A DNA stretch of 64,000 bases, from positions 248,001 to 312,000 of the forward strand of contig CAVXYY010000005.1 of NCBI GenBank assembly GCA_963766195.1, written 5' to 3'. This stretch comes from JAHEFT01 sp963766195. GTDB taxonomy: Bacteria > Pseudomonadota > Gammaproteobacteria > Xanthomonadales > SZUA-36. The notes under the pieces are model-generated. The model had not been told where the DNA came from. It saw only the letters and a list, made by a program, of their open reading frames with translations, and ran no database searches. Of this stretch, positions 9,960 through 20,967 are shown piece after piece. Numbering within the stretch: the stretch's first letter is position 1; the number at the start of each line of letters is the position of its first letter. The position numbers and the translations under genes are program-made.

Positions 9960-12880
9960 GGCTGATCCTTGCGCCGCCAGCTGCCTTTGGGCAGGAATTG
10001 CGCCCCGAAGCGAAGGGTTTCCGGTCTTTTCTGCACGCCGGGTACCGGTTTGAGCGGCTCAAATTGTGGCTCACTGACTGTATTTTCGGCGTCAGCCCCG
10101 GTTTCGGCCTTGCTGATCCGCACCCGCAGGTCGAACCAGGCCGCCTGCCCGGTGACCGGATCGGAATTACTCATGCGGCCGACCTTTCGATCGCCATTGC
10201 CGCCACGGCCTCTGCCGGCAGAAGTTCGGAGATCAGGTGGTTCAGCAGGAAACCTTTTTCACCTTCGGCGGCATCGTCTTCCAGGTTCCACGCGCCGCGG
10301 CGTTTACCGATCGCGTTCCAGGTCCACACCGTGTTGCGTTCGCAGCCGGTCATGGTCCGGACCTGGGCCTTGATCTTGCCGTGGTGGCTTTCAACAAACA
10401 CCCAGTCATCATCTTCAACACCCAGTTCCTGCGCCAGGTCGCGATGCATGCACAAGCGGTTGTAACCGTGAATCTGCCTCAACCAGGCGTTCTGTGAGCC
10501 CCACGAATGGTACATGGCGGCCGGGCGCTGGGTGATCGCGTGGATGGGGTATTTCTCCAGCGATACCATGGTCTCCTCGATCGGCTGGTACCAGATCGGC
10601 AGCGGGTCGAAATAGTTCCTGATGCGCTCGCGCAGAGCTTCAGGCGGTTGCGGCGTTCCGTGCCCGCGCGCCGCCAGTTGAAAGCGCTGCAACGGTTCGC
10701 TGTAAAGTTGCATGACGATCTGGTCTGAAGACGGGATAAAGCCCATGCCGTGGGCGAATTCCAGGTAGTCCTTGTTAGCATGTTTATAGTATTGCTGTGA
10801 TTCGGGCAGTTCGTGTTGCCAGAAACAGCCGTTTTCTATGTAGCGCTGCAGTTGGTCCGGGTTGCAATCGCCTTTTCCGTGCTGATCACCACCGGCGCCG
10901 CGCCAGCCGGCCAGCGGGCCGATGCCGGGCATGCGCTGGTGGTTGACCAGGTAATCCGGGTAGCCGCCCGGGTAGGCGGGCGTGCCGTCATCCTTGCTGA
11001 AGGCCGGCAGGCCGAGCCGCGCGCCCAGTTCGATCAGCACATCCTGGAAAGGCCGCACATCGCGGTCGGGTTTGACCACGGGCTGGCGAATCGAGTCCGC
11101 GGGTCCGTGCGCGGTGCTGATCGGCCGGTCCAGCAGGCTGATGCAGTCCCAGCGCTCGAGATACGTGGTGTCCGGCAATACGAGGTCGGCGTAGGACACC
11201 ATCTCGGAGGCGTAGGCGTCGGAGTAGATGATGTGGGGAATCCGGTATTCACCGGTCGCCTCGTCGATGTCGGTGAGCATTTCCATCGTGCCCTTCGAGT
11301 TCATCGACGAGTTCCAGGCCATGTTGGCCATGTACAGGAACAGTGTATCCACCGGGTAAGGGTCGGCCGCCCAGGCGTTGTGGATGACCATGTGCATCAG
11401 GCCATGGGCCGAGAAGGGATGTTCCCAGGAGAACCCCTTGTCGATGCGGCAGGGGCTGCCGTCCTCATTGACCAGCAGGTCTTCCGGGCCGGTGATGAAC
11501 CCCAGCGGCGGTCCGGGCATGGGTTCGCCCGCTTTGACCTGCCCGGGCTTGCCGGTGGGCTTGGGGCCTGGCGGACAGGGGCGCGGGAACGGCGACTTGT
11601 AGCGGAACCCGCCGGGGCAGTCGATGCTGCCAAGCAGCATCTGCAGCAGGTGGATCGCGCGGCAGGTGTGGAAACCGTTGGAGTGGGCTGAAATACCCCG
11701 CATCGCCAGCATCGAGACTGGCCGGCCGATCATCTTGTCGTGCTTGCGGCCAGCCCAGTCGGTCCAGGCGACATCCAGCTCAATTTCCTGCTCAAAAGCG
11801 GCATGCGCCAGTTCGGCGGCAATCCGCCTGATGGTTTCAGCGGGAATTCCGGTGATCCTTGCGGCCTCGTCAGCGTTATATTCCTGGCCCAGGTAACGCC
11901 GCGCCATGATTTCGAAGGCCGTGCGGGCCTTGGTGCCGTCCGGCATTTCGAACAAGCCACTCAACTCCGGAACCACGTCCGGCAGCAGTGCGTTGACCGG
12001 CTGTGCCTGGTTTTTCTCCCAGAGCAGGGGGTTGCCCTGTTTGTCCCGCACGAACAGGCCGTCTTCCGGGTGACCCTCCTGCGTTCTGACCAGCCAGGGT
12101 GCGTTGGTGTAACGGACCAGGAAATCGAGGTCGATTTTTTGCGATTTCAGCAGTTCGTGGATCAACGCCATCACGAACATGCCGTCGGTGCCGGGCCGGA
12201 TACCGATCCATTCGTCGGCGATCGCAGAGTAACCGGTGCGGACGGGATTGACCGAAACGTACTTGGTGTCTTCGCGGGTCTTGAGGAGTCCCAGGCCGGT
12301 CTTGATCGGGTTGGAGTCGTGGTCTTCGGCAACCCCGAACATCATGAAGTATTTCGCATGCGCCCAATCCGGTTCGCCGAACTCCCAGAACGAACCACCG
12401 ATGGTATACAGGCCGGCGGCAGCCATGTTGACCGAACAGAATCCGCCGTGCGCCGCGTGGTTGAGCGTGCCGAACTTGGTCGCCCAGAATGCCGTCAAGG
12501 ACTGGCTCTGGTCGCGACCGGTGAAAAAAGCCAGTTTTCGCGGATCCGTGGCACGGATTTCCGATAACCAGCCGGTGGCGATTTCGAATGCCTCGTCCCA
12601 TGAAATCTCTTCGAATTCGCCGCTGCCGCGCGGCCCCGTTCGTTTCAGCGGGGCAGAAAGCCTGGCTGGAGAAAGGTGTTGCATGATGCCGGAGGAACCC
12701 TTGCCGCAAAGCACGCCGCGGTTTACCGGGTGGTCCGGATTGCCTTCGATGTAACGGACCTGTCCATCCGTCAAATGCACCTTGATGCCGCAGCGGCAGG
12801 CGCACATGTAACACGTGGTGTATTTGACCTCGTCAGAGACTTTGGGGGATGTATTTACCTGTTCCTGCCGCGAGTGCCAT
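9956..12880 (-). CDS. soeA: Molybdopterin oxidoreductase catalytic subunit (SoeA-like; two frame shifts)
   Basis: A bis-MGD enzyme of the DMSO reductase family, probably sulfite:quinone dehydrogenase. Dropping one G from the run at 12844-12848 lets the ATG at 12880 read MALAAGTGKYIPKVSDEV into YTTCYMCACRCG, which with GVLCGKGS forms the [4Fe-4S] site. An AGGAA ribosome site precedes that ATG. No twin-arginine signal is present, so the enzyme is cytoplasmic, as in SoeA and unlike DmsA or PhsA. A second shift near 10200 joins the body to SNSDPVTGQAAWFDLRVRI, the usual C-terminus. The corrected length is 974 residues. It heads a three-gene operon with ATGA coupling to the next gene. Polysulfide or thiosulfate reductase remains possible. 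Confidence 0.8.
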
Positions 12881-13133
12881 CAGCCGTTTCCTGGTGAGTG
12901 ATTGTTCGCTGGATTATCCGCCGAAACCATAGCATATTAGGAAATGGTAATAAATACCGGGACAGGCGGTTTGGCGATGTTGCCCAGGGTTCGATTCACC
13001 CACTGGCTTATGTGCCCGAAAAGCATCAAGTTTCTTAACTGCTATAGTAATACTGAGACGTACCCGAAATCCGAATTTGCACGGACGCTCTTACCACCAC
13101 CCGGTCGGGTACCATTGGTGGAGCGTATATGGC

Positions 13134-13983
13134 GTGTCGGATGATCATTCAAATAGCCGCGAATCCCGCGATTCTGCAGTAAAACTTTTGCGCAGGCTGA
13201 ACTCAGCCGACGCCGGGACGGCCTGGGTCGAGTTCCTGGATGTCTACGCACCACTTGATCATGCATGTCGCCGCCCAGTTTGAGTACCAGCAGGACCGGA
13301 TCAATGAATGTTTTCTTTATGCCTGCGAACAACTCAATGACAATGGTTTCAGAAGGCTGCTGAAATTCAACGCGGCCGGTAAGGCACAATTCAGAACCTG
13401 GCTCGGCAGTGTTGTTTTCAATCTTTGCATAGATTGGCACCGGCGCGAGTATGGAAGGGTGACACTGCTGCCCGCCATAGCCGCCCTGCCGGCATTTGAT
13501 CAGTCCGTGTACCACCTGGTCATTGAACAGGGCATGGACAAGGAAGCCAGTTTCCAGGCGCTGAAAGCGGACTTTCCGGACCTGACCCGTGAACTGCTTG
13601 CCAATGCGGTCGGCCGGGTCCATTCACTGCTGACCCCACGTCAACGCTGGCAAATTGCTGTCCGCAACCGGGGCCGGCGACAGAACCAGGGCGAGTTTCC
13701 GGGAAACCAGGTCGAGGGGCTACCTGACACCGCCAACGGACCGGAAGCAGAAACGCAGAAGCATCAGGAACTGGAAACCCTCCAGAAAGCCATTTCCCGA
13801 TTACCCACTGAACAGCGCCTGCTTTTGCGTCTGCGCTTCCAGGAAGGCCTGGGACTCAAGAAGATTGCGCAATTGAAGTTCCATGACGATACCAACATCA
13901 CCTGGCGGCAAATCCAGGCTGCCGTTGATGCACTTATCCAGTTAATCAACAACGAAAGTCAGGCCGGAAAACGAAAAAACTGA
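13134..13983 (+). CDS. ECF-like sigma-70 family RNA polymerase sigma factor (one frame shift)
   Basis: About 282 residues from the GTG at 13134, which has GGTGGAG upstream. Region 2 spans roughly residues 28-105 (AWVEFLDVYAPL, then IMHVAAQFEYQQDRINECF, ending FRTWLGSVVFNLCIDWHRR). Region 4 lies near 215-275 (AISRLPTEQRLLLRLRFQEG, GLKKIAQL, ITWRQIQAAVDALI) and should bind the -35 element. A linker of about 110 residues, partly disordered, separates them; this is longer than in typical ECF factors. The frame changes at the TT of 13255-13256; removing one T restores the family sequence. It heads the cluster that contains its likely anti-sigma factor and a TPR-CHAT protein. Confidence 0.8.
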
Positions 13984-14041
13984 TTTTCGCTCCGTGTATT
14001 GAAGTTGAGGAGAGGCGTTGTGACATTTTTTCTGAATTGCG

Positions 14042-14792
14042 ATGACCACGGGTATGGATGACCTAACGAACGCGAAATTAATGACGTTGCAGTCAGCTGA
14101 ATTGACCGGCAGCACTCGGTTTTGTCCTGAAGACCAGGAAATTGCGGAATACTTCGACGGCGTTCTGCCCAAAGACGAACTCAGCAGGCTGGAACGCCAT
14201 CTGGCCGATTGCCGCTATTGCCTTGCCCGTGTTGGTATGTTGGGAAGGCTGGATGCTCATCATTCTGACAGGCGAATCCCCGGCGATGTGTTGGCAACCG
14301 CAAAGGCAATGACACCAAGAGCGCTCGGGCGCCGGCAAAAATGGGTGCCGGCCTGGGCGGCCGCGGCACTGGTTGTGCTTGCCGTCGGCGTACTGTCACA
14401 GCTCGATTCCACCGGGCAAAGTGACCAGAAGTTGATTCCTTCGGTCAATAGTGTTGAACAATCCAGCAACCTGCGCGAGACGCGCTCTGTCAATTCGACT
14501 GTGACAGGGCCCAGCTTCCTGTCACCGGTCGAAAGTCCGGCCACCATTCCCACAGGCTATTTGTTTCGCTGGACGCCTGTTGCCAACAGCCGTTTCTACC
14601 AGGTGCGGATCGTCAGCGATAACGGCGACCTGCTGTGGCAGGAGCGTGTCACCGGCACCGAATGGAAAATCCCCGCTGGAACACATCTGACAGCCCGGAG
14701 CAGAGTATTTCGTGCGCGTCGAGGCTTTCCTTGCGGATACCCGATCCCTGAAATCCGAATATCTCCCGTTCCAGGTCGAAGGGCACCAATAA
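14042..14792 (+). CDS. Membrane zinc-finger anti-sigma factor (one frame shift)
   Basis: About 249 residues. The N-terminal cytoplasmic part has the zinc-associated anti-sigma pattern: Cys28, then His53-x3-Cys57-x2-Cys60 in HLADCRYC, with EIAEYFDGVLPKDE before it. A single membrane helix covers about residues 104-119. The remaining 130 residues would be periplasmic: a Ser/Thr-rich linker, then a beta-rich domain with FRWTPVANSRFYQVRI and GTEWKIPAGTHL that looks fibronectin-III-like. Removing one C from 14693-14695 extends the domain through AEYFVRVEAF to a stop at 14790-14792, one base before the next start codon. It most likely holds the upstream sigma factor at the membrane. Confidence 0.8.
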
Positions 14793-14793
14793 G

Positions 14794-17700
14794 GTGAAAT
14801 CAGTCTATCTCAAGGCACGACTGGTGGCTGCAAGCCTGGTTATGCCGATTTTGATCCTGGTGATCGCTACCCTGGCCTTCTGCAGTCCGGCCTGGCCGGG
14901 CATGACCACGGCGGAGACTCAGCAGCGCCTGGCGGAAGCGGAACAACTCTACCGCCGCGACGGGCCGGAATCGGCCCTGCCGGTATTTGAGGATCTGGCC
15001 AAATCGTTCCGACTCAGTGGTGACAAGCCGGCCGAAGCCGCGGCCACCGGCTATATCGGCGAGATTTACTGGCGGCTGGGCGATTATCAACAGGCAGGCG
15101 ATTACCTCGAGCGGGCGCTGGCCATGAAGCGGGACGCCGGGGATCGCCTGCAGCAAGGCAAGACTCTCAATGTGCTCGGCCTGCTGCGCTGGGACCAGGG
15201 AGAATTCGAACAAGCCCAGGCCTATTTCCAGGAGGGTTCGGCCATCGCCGAAGAAATGGGTGACCGGCGCCTGGCCGGCGCCATCCTCAACAACCTCAGC
15301 CTGGTGCATGACGAACTGGGCGACTATTACGTATCGCTCGAACAGTATCGGCGGGTACTCGACCTTTACCAGGACGTGGATTTTCCACGTGGAGAAGGCG
15401 ATACGCTGGGTAACATCGGCGGCGTCTACCTGCTGTTGGGCCGCTACCAGGAGGCGCTGGATTACTATCAGCGCGCCCTGGCGATCAGCGAACAATTGGA
15501 TTCCGCAATTTCCATGAGCCAGGACCATGGCAACATCGCGCTGTGTTACCTCGGCCTGGGAGAGGCTGATACGGCGCTCGGGCACCTGGACCAGGCCATC
15601 ACATTGGCCGTGCAGGCCGGCATGCAGCAGGACGAGGCCTACTGGCTGCGCAGCCGGGGCAATGCCCGCATACTCATGGGCCGCTATGACCTGGCGCTGG
15701 AGGATCACCGCGCCGCGCTGGCCATTTACATGCAAATCGAGGGCAAGACCGAGTGGATCGAGGCCCTGCAGGATATGGGTCAACTGTATCTTCTGCTTGG
15801 CGACACGCTCAACGCGGAAAGCCATTTCCGGCAAGCCATGGAACTGGCTCGAGATATCGGATTGTCACGCGCGATCACCGGCAATTTACTGATGCTGGGC
15901 GACCTGCAACACAGACAGGGTGAGCTCGAAGCAGCTGCTGCGCTCTACACCGAAGGTGTGCAACGGGCGAAGGAGTCCGGAGAAATGGCAGCCTGGAGCC
16001 TGGGGTTGTTGCGCCTGTCGGCTGTGTATCGCGACCAGCAACGCTTCGCCGAAGCGATGGAGGAAGCCAACCGGGGTCTGGAAATTGCACGTGAAACCGG
16101 TGCTCCGGGACTGATCGGCCAGGCTATCTACGCACAAGCTGAATTGAACCGCCTGCAAGCCAGGCTGGATCCGGCCCTGGCTGGATTCGACCAGGCCCTG
16201 GCTGTCCTGAAGACAGCACCTGACCCGGAACTGGAGTGGCAGGTGCATTATGGAAAAGGCCTGGCGCTGGCCAACTCAGGTGACAAAGAAGCCGCGATCA
16301 CTTCCCTCCAGGCTGCCGTTTCGCTGATCGAGGGCGTACGCGATCATTTGCGCGAAGAGCGCTTCAGGGCCGGCTACGTACAGGACAAATACCAGGTGTA
16401 TATAGACCTGGTGCGCCTGCAACTGGAGTCCGGCAAGCAGGGCGATGCTTTCTCAACAGCCGAACGTCTTCGTTCCCGCAGCTACCTCGACCTGGTCGAC
16501 AGCGGCTTGCCGCCGGATTCCGGTGGGGAGCAGCAATCACTCGAATTCGCCATGAAGGCGCGCATCAGGGCTCTGCGTAATGCGTTGGCAGAAGAAAACA
16601 ACCGCGACCGACCGGAACAACGCCAACTGGCCATCAATGTGTTTTCGCAAGAATTGCTGGCCGCCGAGCAGCAGTACCAGGCCTTCCTCGACAACCGGCG
16701 CCGGTCTGGTGAAGCCAGAAAGCATGCTGAAGTTCCGACATATCGCGAAGTAGGGGCAAGTCTGGCCAAAGACGAGGCGCTGATTGAGTACGTGGTCGGT
16801 AGTGAAAGCCTGATGTTGTTCGTACTGACCCGCGATGCGCTGATCACGAGCACGATTCCGATACGCCGTGAAGTGCTGGAAAACAAGGTGGAACTGGTGC
16901 GCAACCTGATCAGCCGCCAGGACGACGAGCGCTGGCGGAAGCCGGCTGCCAGCCTGGCCACGTTCCTGATTGAGCCGGTCATGGCAGGCGGACGAATGGA
17001 GGGCATCCAGCGACTCTACCTGGTGCCGCACGGCAGTCTCAATTTCCTGCCGTTCGCCCTGTTACCCAGCCAGGGTGTGGAAGACTCCCACCGTTTGATC
17101 GAAGACTTCACGTTGGCCTATCTGCCTACTGCGGCTGCCCTGCTTCGCGAAAACCCGGGTTCAGAAAACACTTCATCCATGCTGGCGCTTGCGCCGGCAG
17201 CAGGCAACTTGCAGTTTACCGCCGAAGAGGCGAGGGCCATCAATACGCTGTTCCAACCCGATTCACGGGCGCTGGTGGGGAAGGCCGCCACGGAAAGCAG
17301 TTTCAACAATCCTGGCGCCGCGCTACCGCTTGTTGCACCTGGCCACGCACGGTTTCTTCAACAAGCTCAATCCACTGTTTTCAGGCCTGGAACTGGAAGC
17401 AGATGCGGCCAATGACGGCCGCCTCGAACTGCACGAAATCCTCGGCCTGCAACTGGACGCCGACCTGGTGACGCTGAGCGCTTGCCAGACCGGGCTCGGC
17501 AGCGGTTATTTCGCTGAAGTGCCGGCCGGCGACGACTTCGTCGGCCTGACCCGCGCCTTCCTGTACGCCGGTAGCACCGCGGTACTGGCCACGCTATGGG
17601 AGGTGAATGACGCTTCCACGCTGGTCCTGATGAAACAGTTTTATGGCGGTCTCAGACAGGCCGCCGGCACTGAAGACACGGCAACTGCCCTGGCGCTGGC

Positions 17701-17803
17701 GCAGCGGGCCATGTTGTCTTCAGACGATTACAAACATCCGTATTTTTGGGCTCCTTTTGTCCTGGTGGGCGAGATGGGTCGTGACAGAAGAACCCATGGT
17801 TAG
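14794..17803 (+). CDS. Exported TPR-CHAT domain protein (caspase-like protease; one frame shift)
   Basis: About 1002 residues from the GTG at 14794. A hydrophobic N-terminal segment (residues 10-34, ending SPAWPG) is a signal peptide or anchor. Roughly ten tetratricopeptide repeats fill residues 40-520 (for example GEIYWRLGDYQQAGDYLERA and GGVYLLLGRYQEALDYYQRA). A helical linker follows, then a CHAT domain with the catalytic His in LLHLATHGFF (about residue 850) and the catalytic Cys in LSACQTGLG (about 897), ending YKHPYFWAPFVLVG. CHAT domains belong to the caspase/separase clan. One extra C at 17311-17312 breaks the frame just before the His motif. It starts one base after the anti-sigma stop, so expression is coupled. 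Its protein target is unknown. Confidence 0.85.
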
Positions 17804-17822
17804 AAAACCGGGAGAACCACTC

Positions 17823-19530
17823 ATGAGCTTTCAACGATATTTTCCAAAAATTGTCCTGATCATCATGGCGGCAGGCCTGCTGTCGGCAACGACGGAGTTG
17901 GCAGCCGGGCCGCTCAAGGTCTATTCAGCCGACCCGAATACCGGCGTCCAGGGCCAGGAGCCTGAATTGGTTACGGTCAAGGGCGTCGGTTTCACCAAGG
18001 CAAACAGTGTCCGCTTCCTCGTCAGTAATACCAGTGAAACCGGGGGTGTGGACGCAACGCTTGTGGAAGTCGTTGATGATGAGACCCTGGTGGCGAACGT
18101 AGTCATTCCCGATGATGCCACGGTTGCTTTGTACGACATCGAGGTGCAGCTATTGGGCGGCCGAAAAGGTAAGGGCACCACGAAGTTCTCCGTTCAGGCC
18201 AAGCCCAATCAGGAAGAAACGGTCTCCTGCATGCAAGTATTCTTCCCTAAGGAACTCGAGGAAAACGCCTGACAATATCACCTGTGACTGCGAATTCCCC
18301 AAACCCGGTGAAAACTGGCCTCACTACGGCATGCTGCGAGACTGCACTACTTCAGCAACCCTGAAGTTGCAGACCTACGGGATAGTGAATCCGTCGAGTC
18401 CAACACCTGATGGGACTGAAATGGCCACATTGACTGCGGTCCTGGGTGAAGACGGGAGCCCTTTCAAGGTTCATCAGTGATCAGCTAATACAACAGACAA
18501 GGTCGGCGTCAGGTTTCTGAATATTCGATTCGCCCCTGGTGTGAGCCCGCGGTTGCGAGCCGATGAACTGCAGTCGGCAATCAGTTTTGTGCTGGATGAA
18601 TATACAGACGACCCGGCAACGAATTCGGTGCTGAATGTTGCCGACGTGACTATCGACACTGATGGGTAACGATCCGCTGTGCACCGCGATCGAAGTCCGT
18701 CGGCTAACAGACGTGGAAACTGTTGGCCAACCTTGAAGGACCACATGGGTATGTGGAAAACGTCACAATAGCTGAAGGCAGCTACGAAAAATTCGGCATC
18801 ATCTATGAGGGAATGCAGCCCACGAATTCCTTAACCAAGCAAGTCTTCGGCAATTACATCGGGGCGCCGGACTGTGACCATGAGCCCGACACCGCCGCAA
18901 TCCAGATCGGTCGGCGAAATTCTCACCGACCCGTTTGATCGATCCAGCCAGATCCCGGTCGTGGCGGAAAGCAACATCATCCGCATGGAGAATTCTGAGT
19001 GCTCTACCGGGGCCAGTTGGAGTCGGAATACGGGTCGTTGGCGAACCGGATGACTCGGGCCGCATACCAGTAGGGGGGGCATGGCGCCAAACGACCGCCG
19101 AGGTCGTCAAGAACGTCATCTCCGGCGCCATGGTCGGCGTGGAGGTGGATGAAAATGTTTTGGATGTCATTTCTCTGGCAACACGCTGGTCGGGGACGCG
19201 TCACTGGACCATGATGACATCGGCATTTGCAGCGAAGCATCGAACACAAGCACCAAGGGCAAGCCCAACGTTTGGAGTGGATATGATGCCGATGACAAAA
19301 TCCGTTATGCACCCTGTCTTTATCCTGGTTATTAGCCGTCATGAACTTTTCAGGGAGAGAGGCACGATAGGATCACCGGTGGTTCTGGGTTGAAGGAACT
19401 TGCAAAGATTTCTCTTTGGACGCCGATGCCTCGGTCCAGTGCGAATTGTTGAGTTATAGCCATAACGGGCTCACATCACTTGACCAGGATGGCTGTGGGT
19501 GTCCTCGCTTTCCTGCAGCAGAATTTTGAG
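17823..19530 (+). CDS. Secreted IPT/TIG-like and beta-helix protein, heavily frame-disrupted (possible pseudogene)
   Basis: From the ATG at 17823 (GGGAGA upstream) the protein has a signal peptide, then an IPT/TIG-like beta domain of about 100 residues (KVYSADPNTGVQGQ, FDIEV-like YDIEVQLLGGRKGKGTTKF). After about 18260 the coding sense continues only by switching frames several times, and an in-frame TGA occurs at 18478-18480. Recognisable fragments include HGYVENVTIAEGSYEKFGII near 18740, VVKNVISGAMVGVEVDENVL near 19105 and GNTLVGDASLDHDDIGICS near 19183. They resemble right-handed beta-helix coils with NXIXGN-type turns. The last fragment, WVEGTCKDFSL to GCGCPRFPAAEF, ends at 19530, 12 bases before the next gene. 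Decay or poor sequence quality cannot be told apart. Confidence 0.6.
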
Positions 19531-19542
19531 GAGATCAGCATC

Positions 19543-20914
19543 ATGTCGAAGAAACGAGGCAGGCTTATTACGGCCGTCAATGCAGCACTCATTCTGTGCC
19601 TGGTGGGGAGTTCAGTCGCGCTCGCCCAGCCACAGGTTGAAATTGAATACATCAGCAGTTTCGGCAGTTTCGGAACAACCCAGGCCGGGACGTTTTATGC
19701 ACCGGTTGGAATATTCATTGACAGCGAGGGGCGCCTGCTCATTCCTGACAACGAAAATCACCGGGTTCAGCGCTGCAGCACACAGGGTAGTTGCGAAGTA
19801 TTTGGCAGTTACGGTACTCAGCCCGGACAGTTCTACTGGCCAGCTGGGGTTGTGGAGGATAGCTCTCGGCCGAATCTTCGTGTCTGAAGCGGGAAATGAT
19901 CGCGTTCAGGTTCGCAATACAAACGGCGCGATGGAGCCTATTCGGGACTGGCTTCGATCTTCCCGCCGGGATGGCGGTCGATGACCAGGACAGAATCATC
20001 ATCGCCGACGAAAACAATCACCGGGTCCGGATTTGTACGGCCGGCGGTAGTTGCACGGCTTTTGGCTCGAATGGATCGGGATTGGGGCAATTCAGGAGAC
20101 CGCGGGCAGTTGCACTTGACAGCCAGGATCGAATCCTGGTGAGCGACTGGGATAACCACCGCATCCAGATTTGCGATTATGCTGGCAACTGCACTGCAAT
20201 CGGCAGTTTGGGGGTTGCGCCGGGACAGTTTCACTATCCTTCGGAACTGATCGTGGACAGCCAGGATCGCATCATCGTTACCGATCGGGACAATCATCGA
20301 ATTCAAATCTGCGAAATGAGCGGCGCATGCACGGCATTATGGCCAATTCGGATCTGGCCCGGGGCAGTTCAAGAATCCGGTCGGGGTTGCGGTGGACGAT
20401 CAAAACCGCATTTATGTTGCCGATCGCGACAATAATCGTATCCAGATTTTCCAGGCTACTTATGCCGATGATCCGGTTTCATTCCAGATCAACCCGGGTT
20501 TGAACGATGCCTGGTACAACCCGGCCACCAATGGGCAGGGATTCCTGATCACGGTGTTCCCGGATATCAGCCAGATGTTCCTGGCCTGGTTCACGTTCGA
20601 CACGGAACGCCCGTCAGGAAGATATCGCGGCAATGCTGGGAGACCCCGGACAACGCTGGCTGACCGCCCAGGGGCCATACGACGGCGATACTGCAAACCT
20701 GACGCTATACGTCACCCAAGGCGGTGTGTTTGACGCTGCTACACCGGCGGCTTCAACCGACCCGGCCGGTGATGGCAGCCTGACACTCGAGTTTGCGGAC
20801 TGCACCGAAGGGATGGTGACTTATGCAATCACCTCGCTCGGCATTTCGGGCGAAATCCCGATCCAGCGGATTTCGCTGGACAATGTGCCGTTGTGTGAAT
20901 CGTTTGACCAATGA
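19543..20914 (+). CDS. Secreted NHL-repeat beta-propeller protein with shared C-terminal domain (several frame shifts)
   Basis: Start ATG at 19543 with GAGGAG upstream. A signal peptide ends at SSVALAQ. Next come about six NHL repeats of around 43 residues, each with a VDSQDRIIVTDRDNHRIQIC-type core and GQFxxP turn, forming a beta-propeller that usually binds protein, RNA or polysaccharide. Cysteine pairs recur in each blade (RICTAGGSC, QICDYAGNC, QICEMSGAC), suggesting disulfides and an exported location. From about 20488 a separate C-terminal domain begins with NPGLNDAWYNPATNGQGFL. Frame changes occur near 19870, 19935, 20340 and 20625. The gene is in line with the beta-helix gene and the SGNH gene that follows. 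Confidence 0.75.
20488..20914 (+). repeat. C-terminal domain module, copy 1
   Basis: Codes for about 140 residues starting INPGLNDAWYNPATNGQGF and including WLTAQGPYDGDTANLTL, FADCTEGMVTYAI and SGEIPIQRI. It is nearly identical at DNA level to 21782-22222; over the first 60 bases I count about three differences. One frame change lies inside this copy near 20625. Confidence 0.9.
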
Positions 20915-20967
20915 CAGCAGCAGGCACGATAGATTTTCAACGTCATGACTTGGATTGAGGAATCGAA

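Noticed and set aside
11740..12567. Long plus-strand open frames across the molybdoenzyme gene
   Set aside because: Shadows of high-GC soeA codons; no motif, no ribosome site.
12944..13144. Short frame before the sigma factor gene
   Set aside because: 66 codons, no ribosome site, no motif; it runs into the sigma factor start.
13134..17803. Type III-E CRISPR (Craspase) locus
   Set aside because: A TPR-CHAT protein and sigma factor are present, but I see no CRISPR repeats, Cas7-11 or Csx30 in the window.
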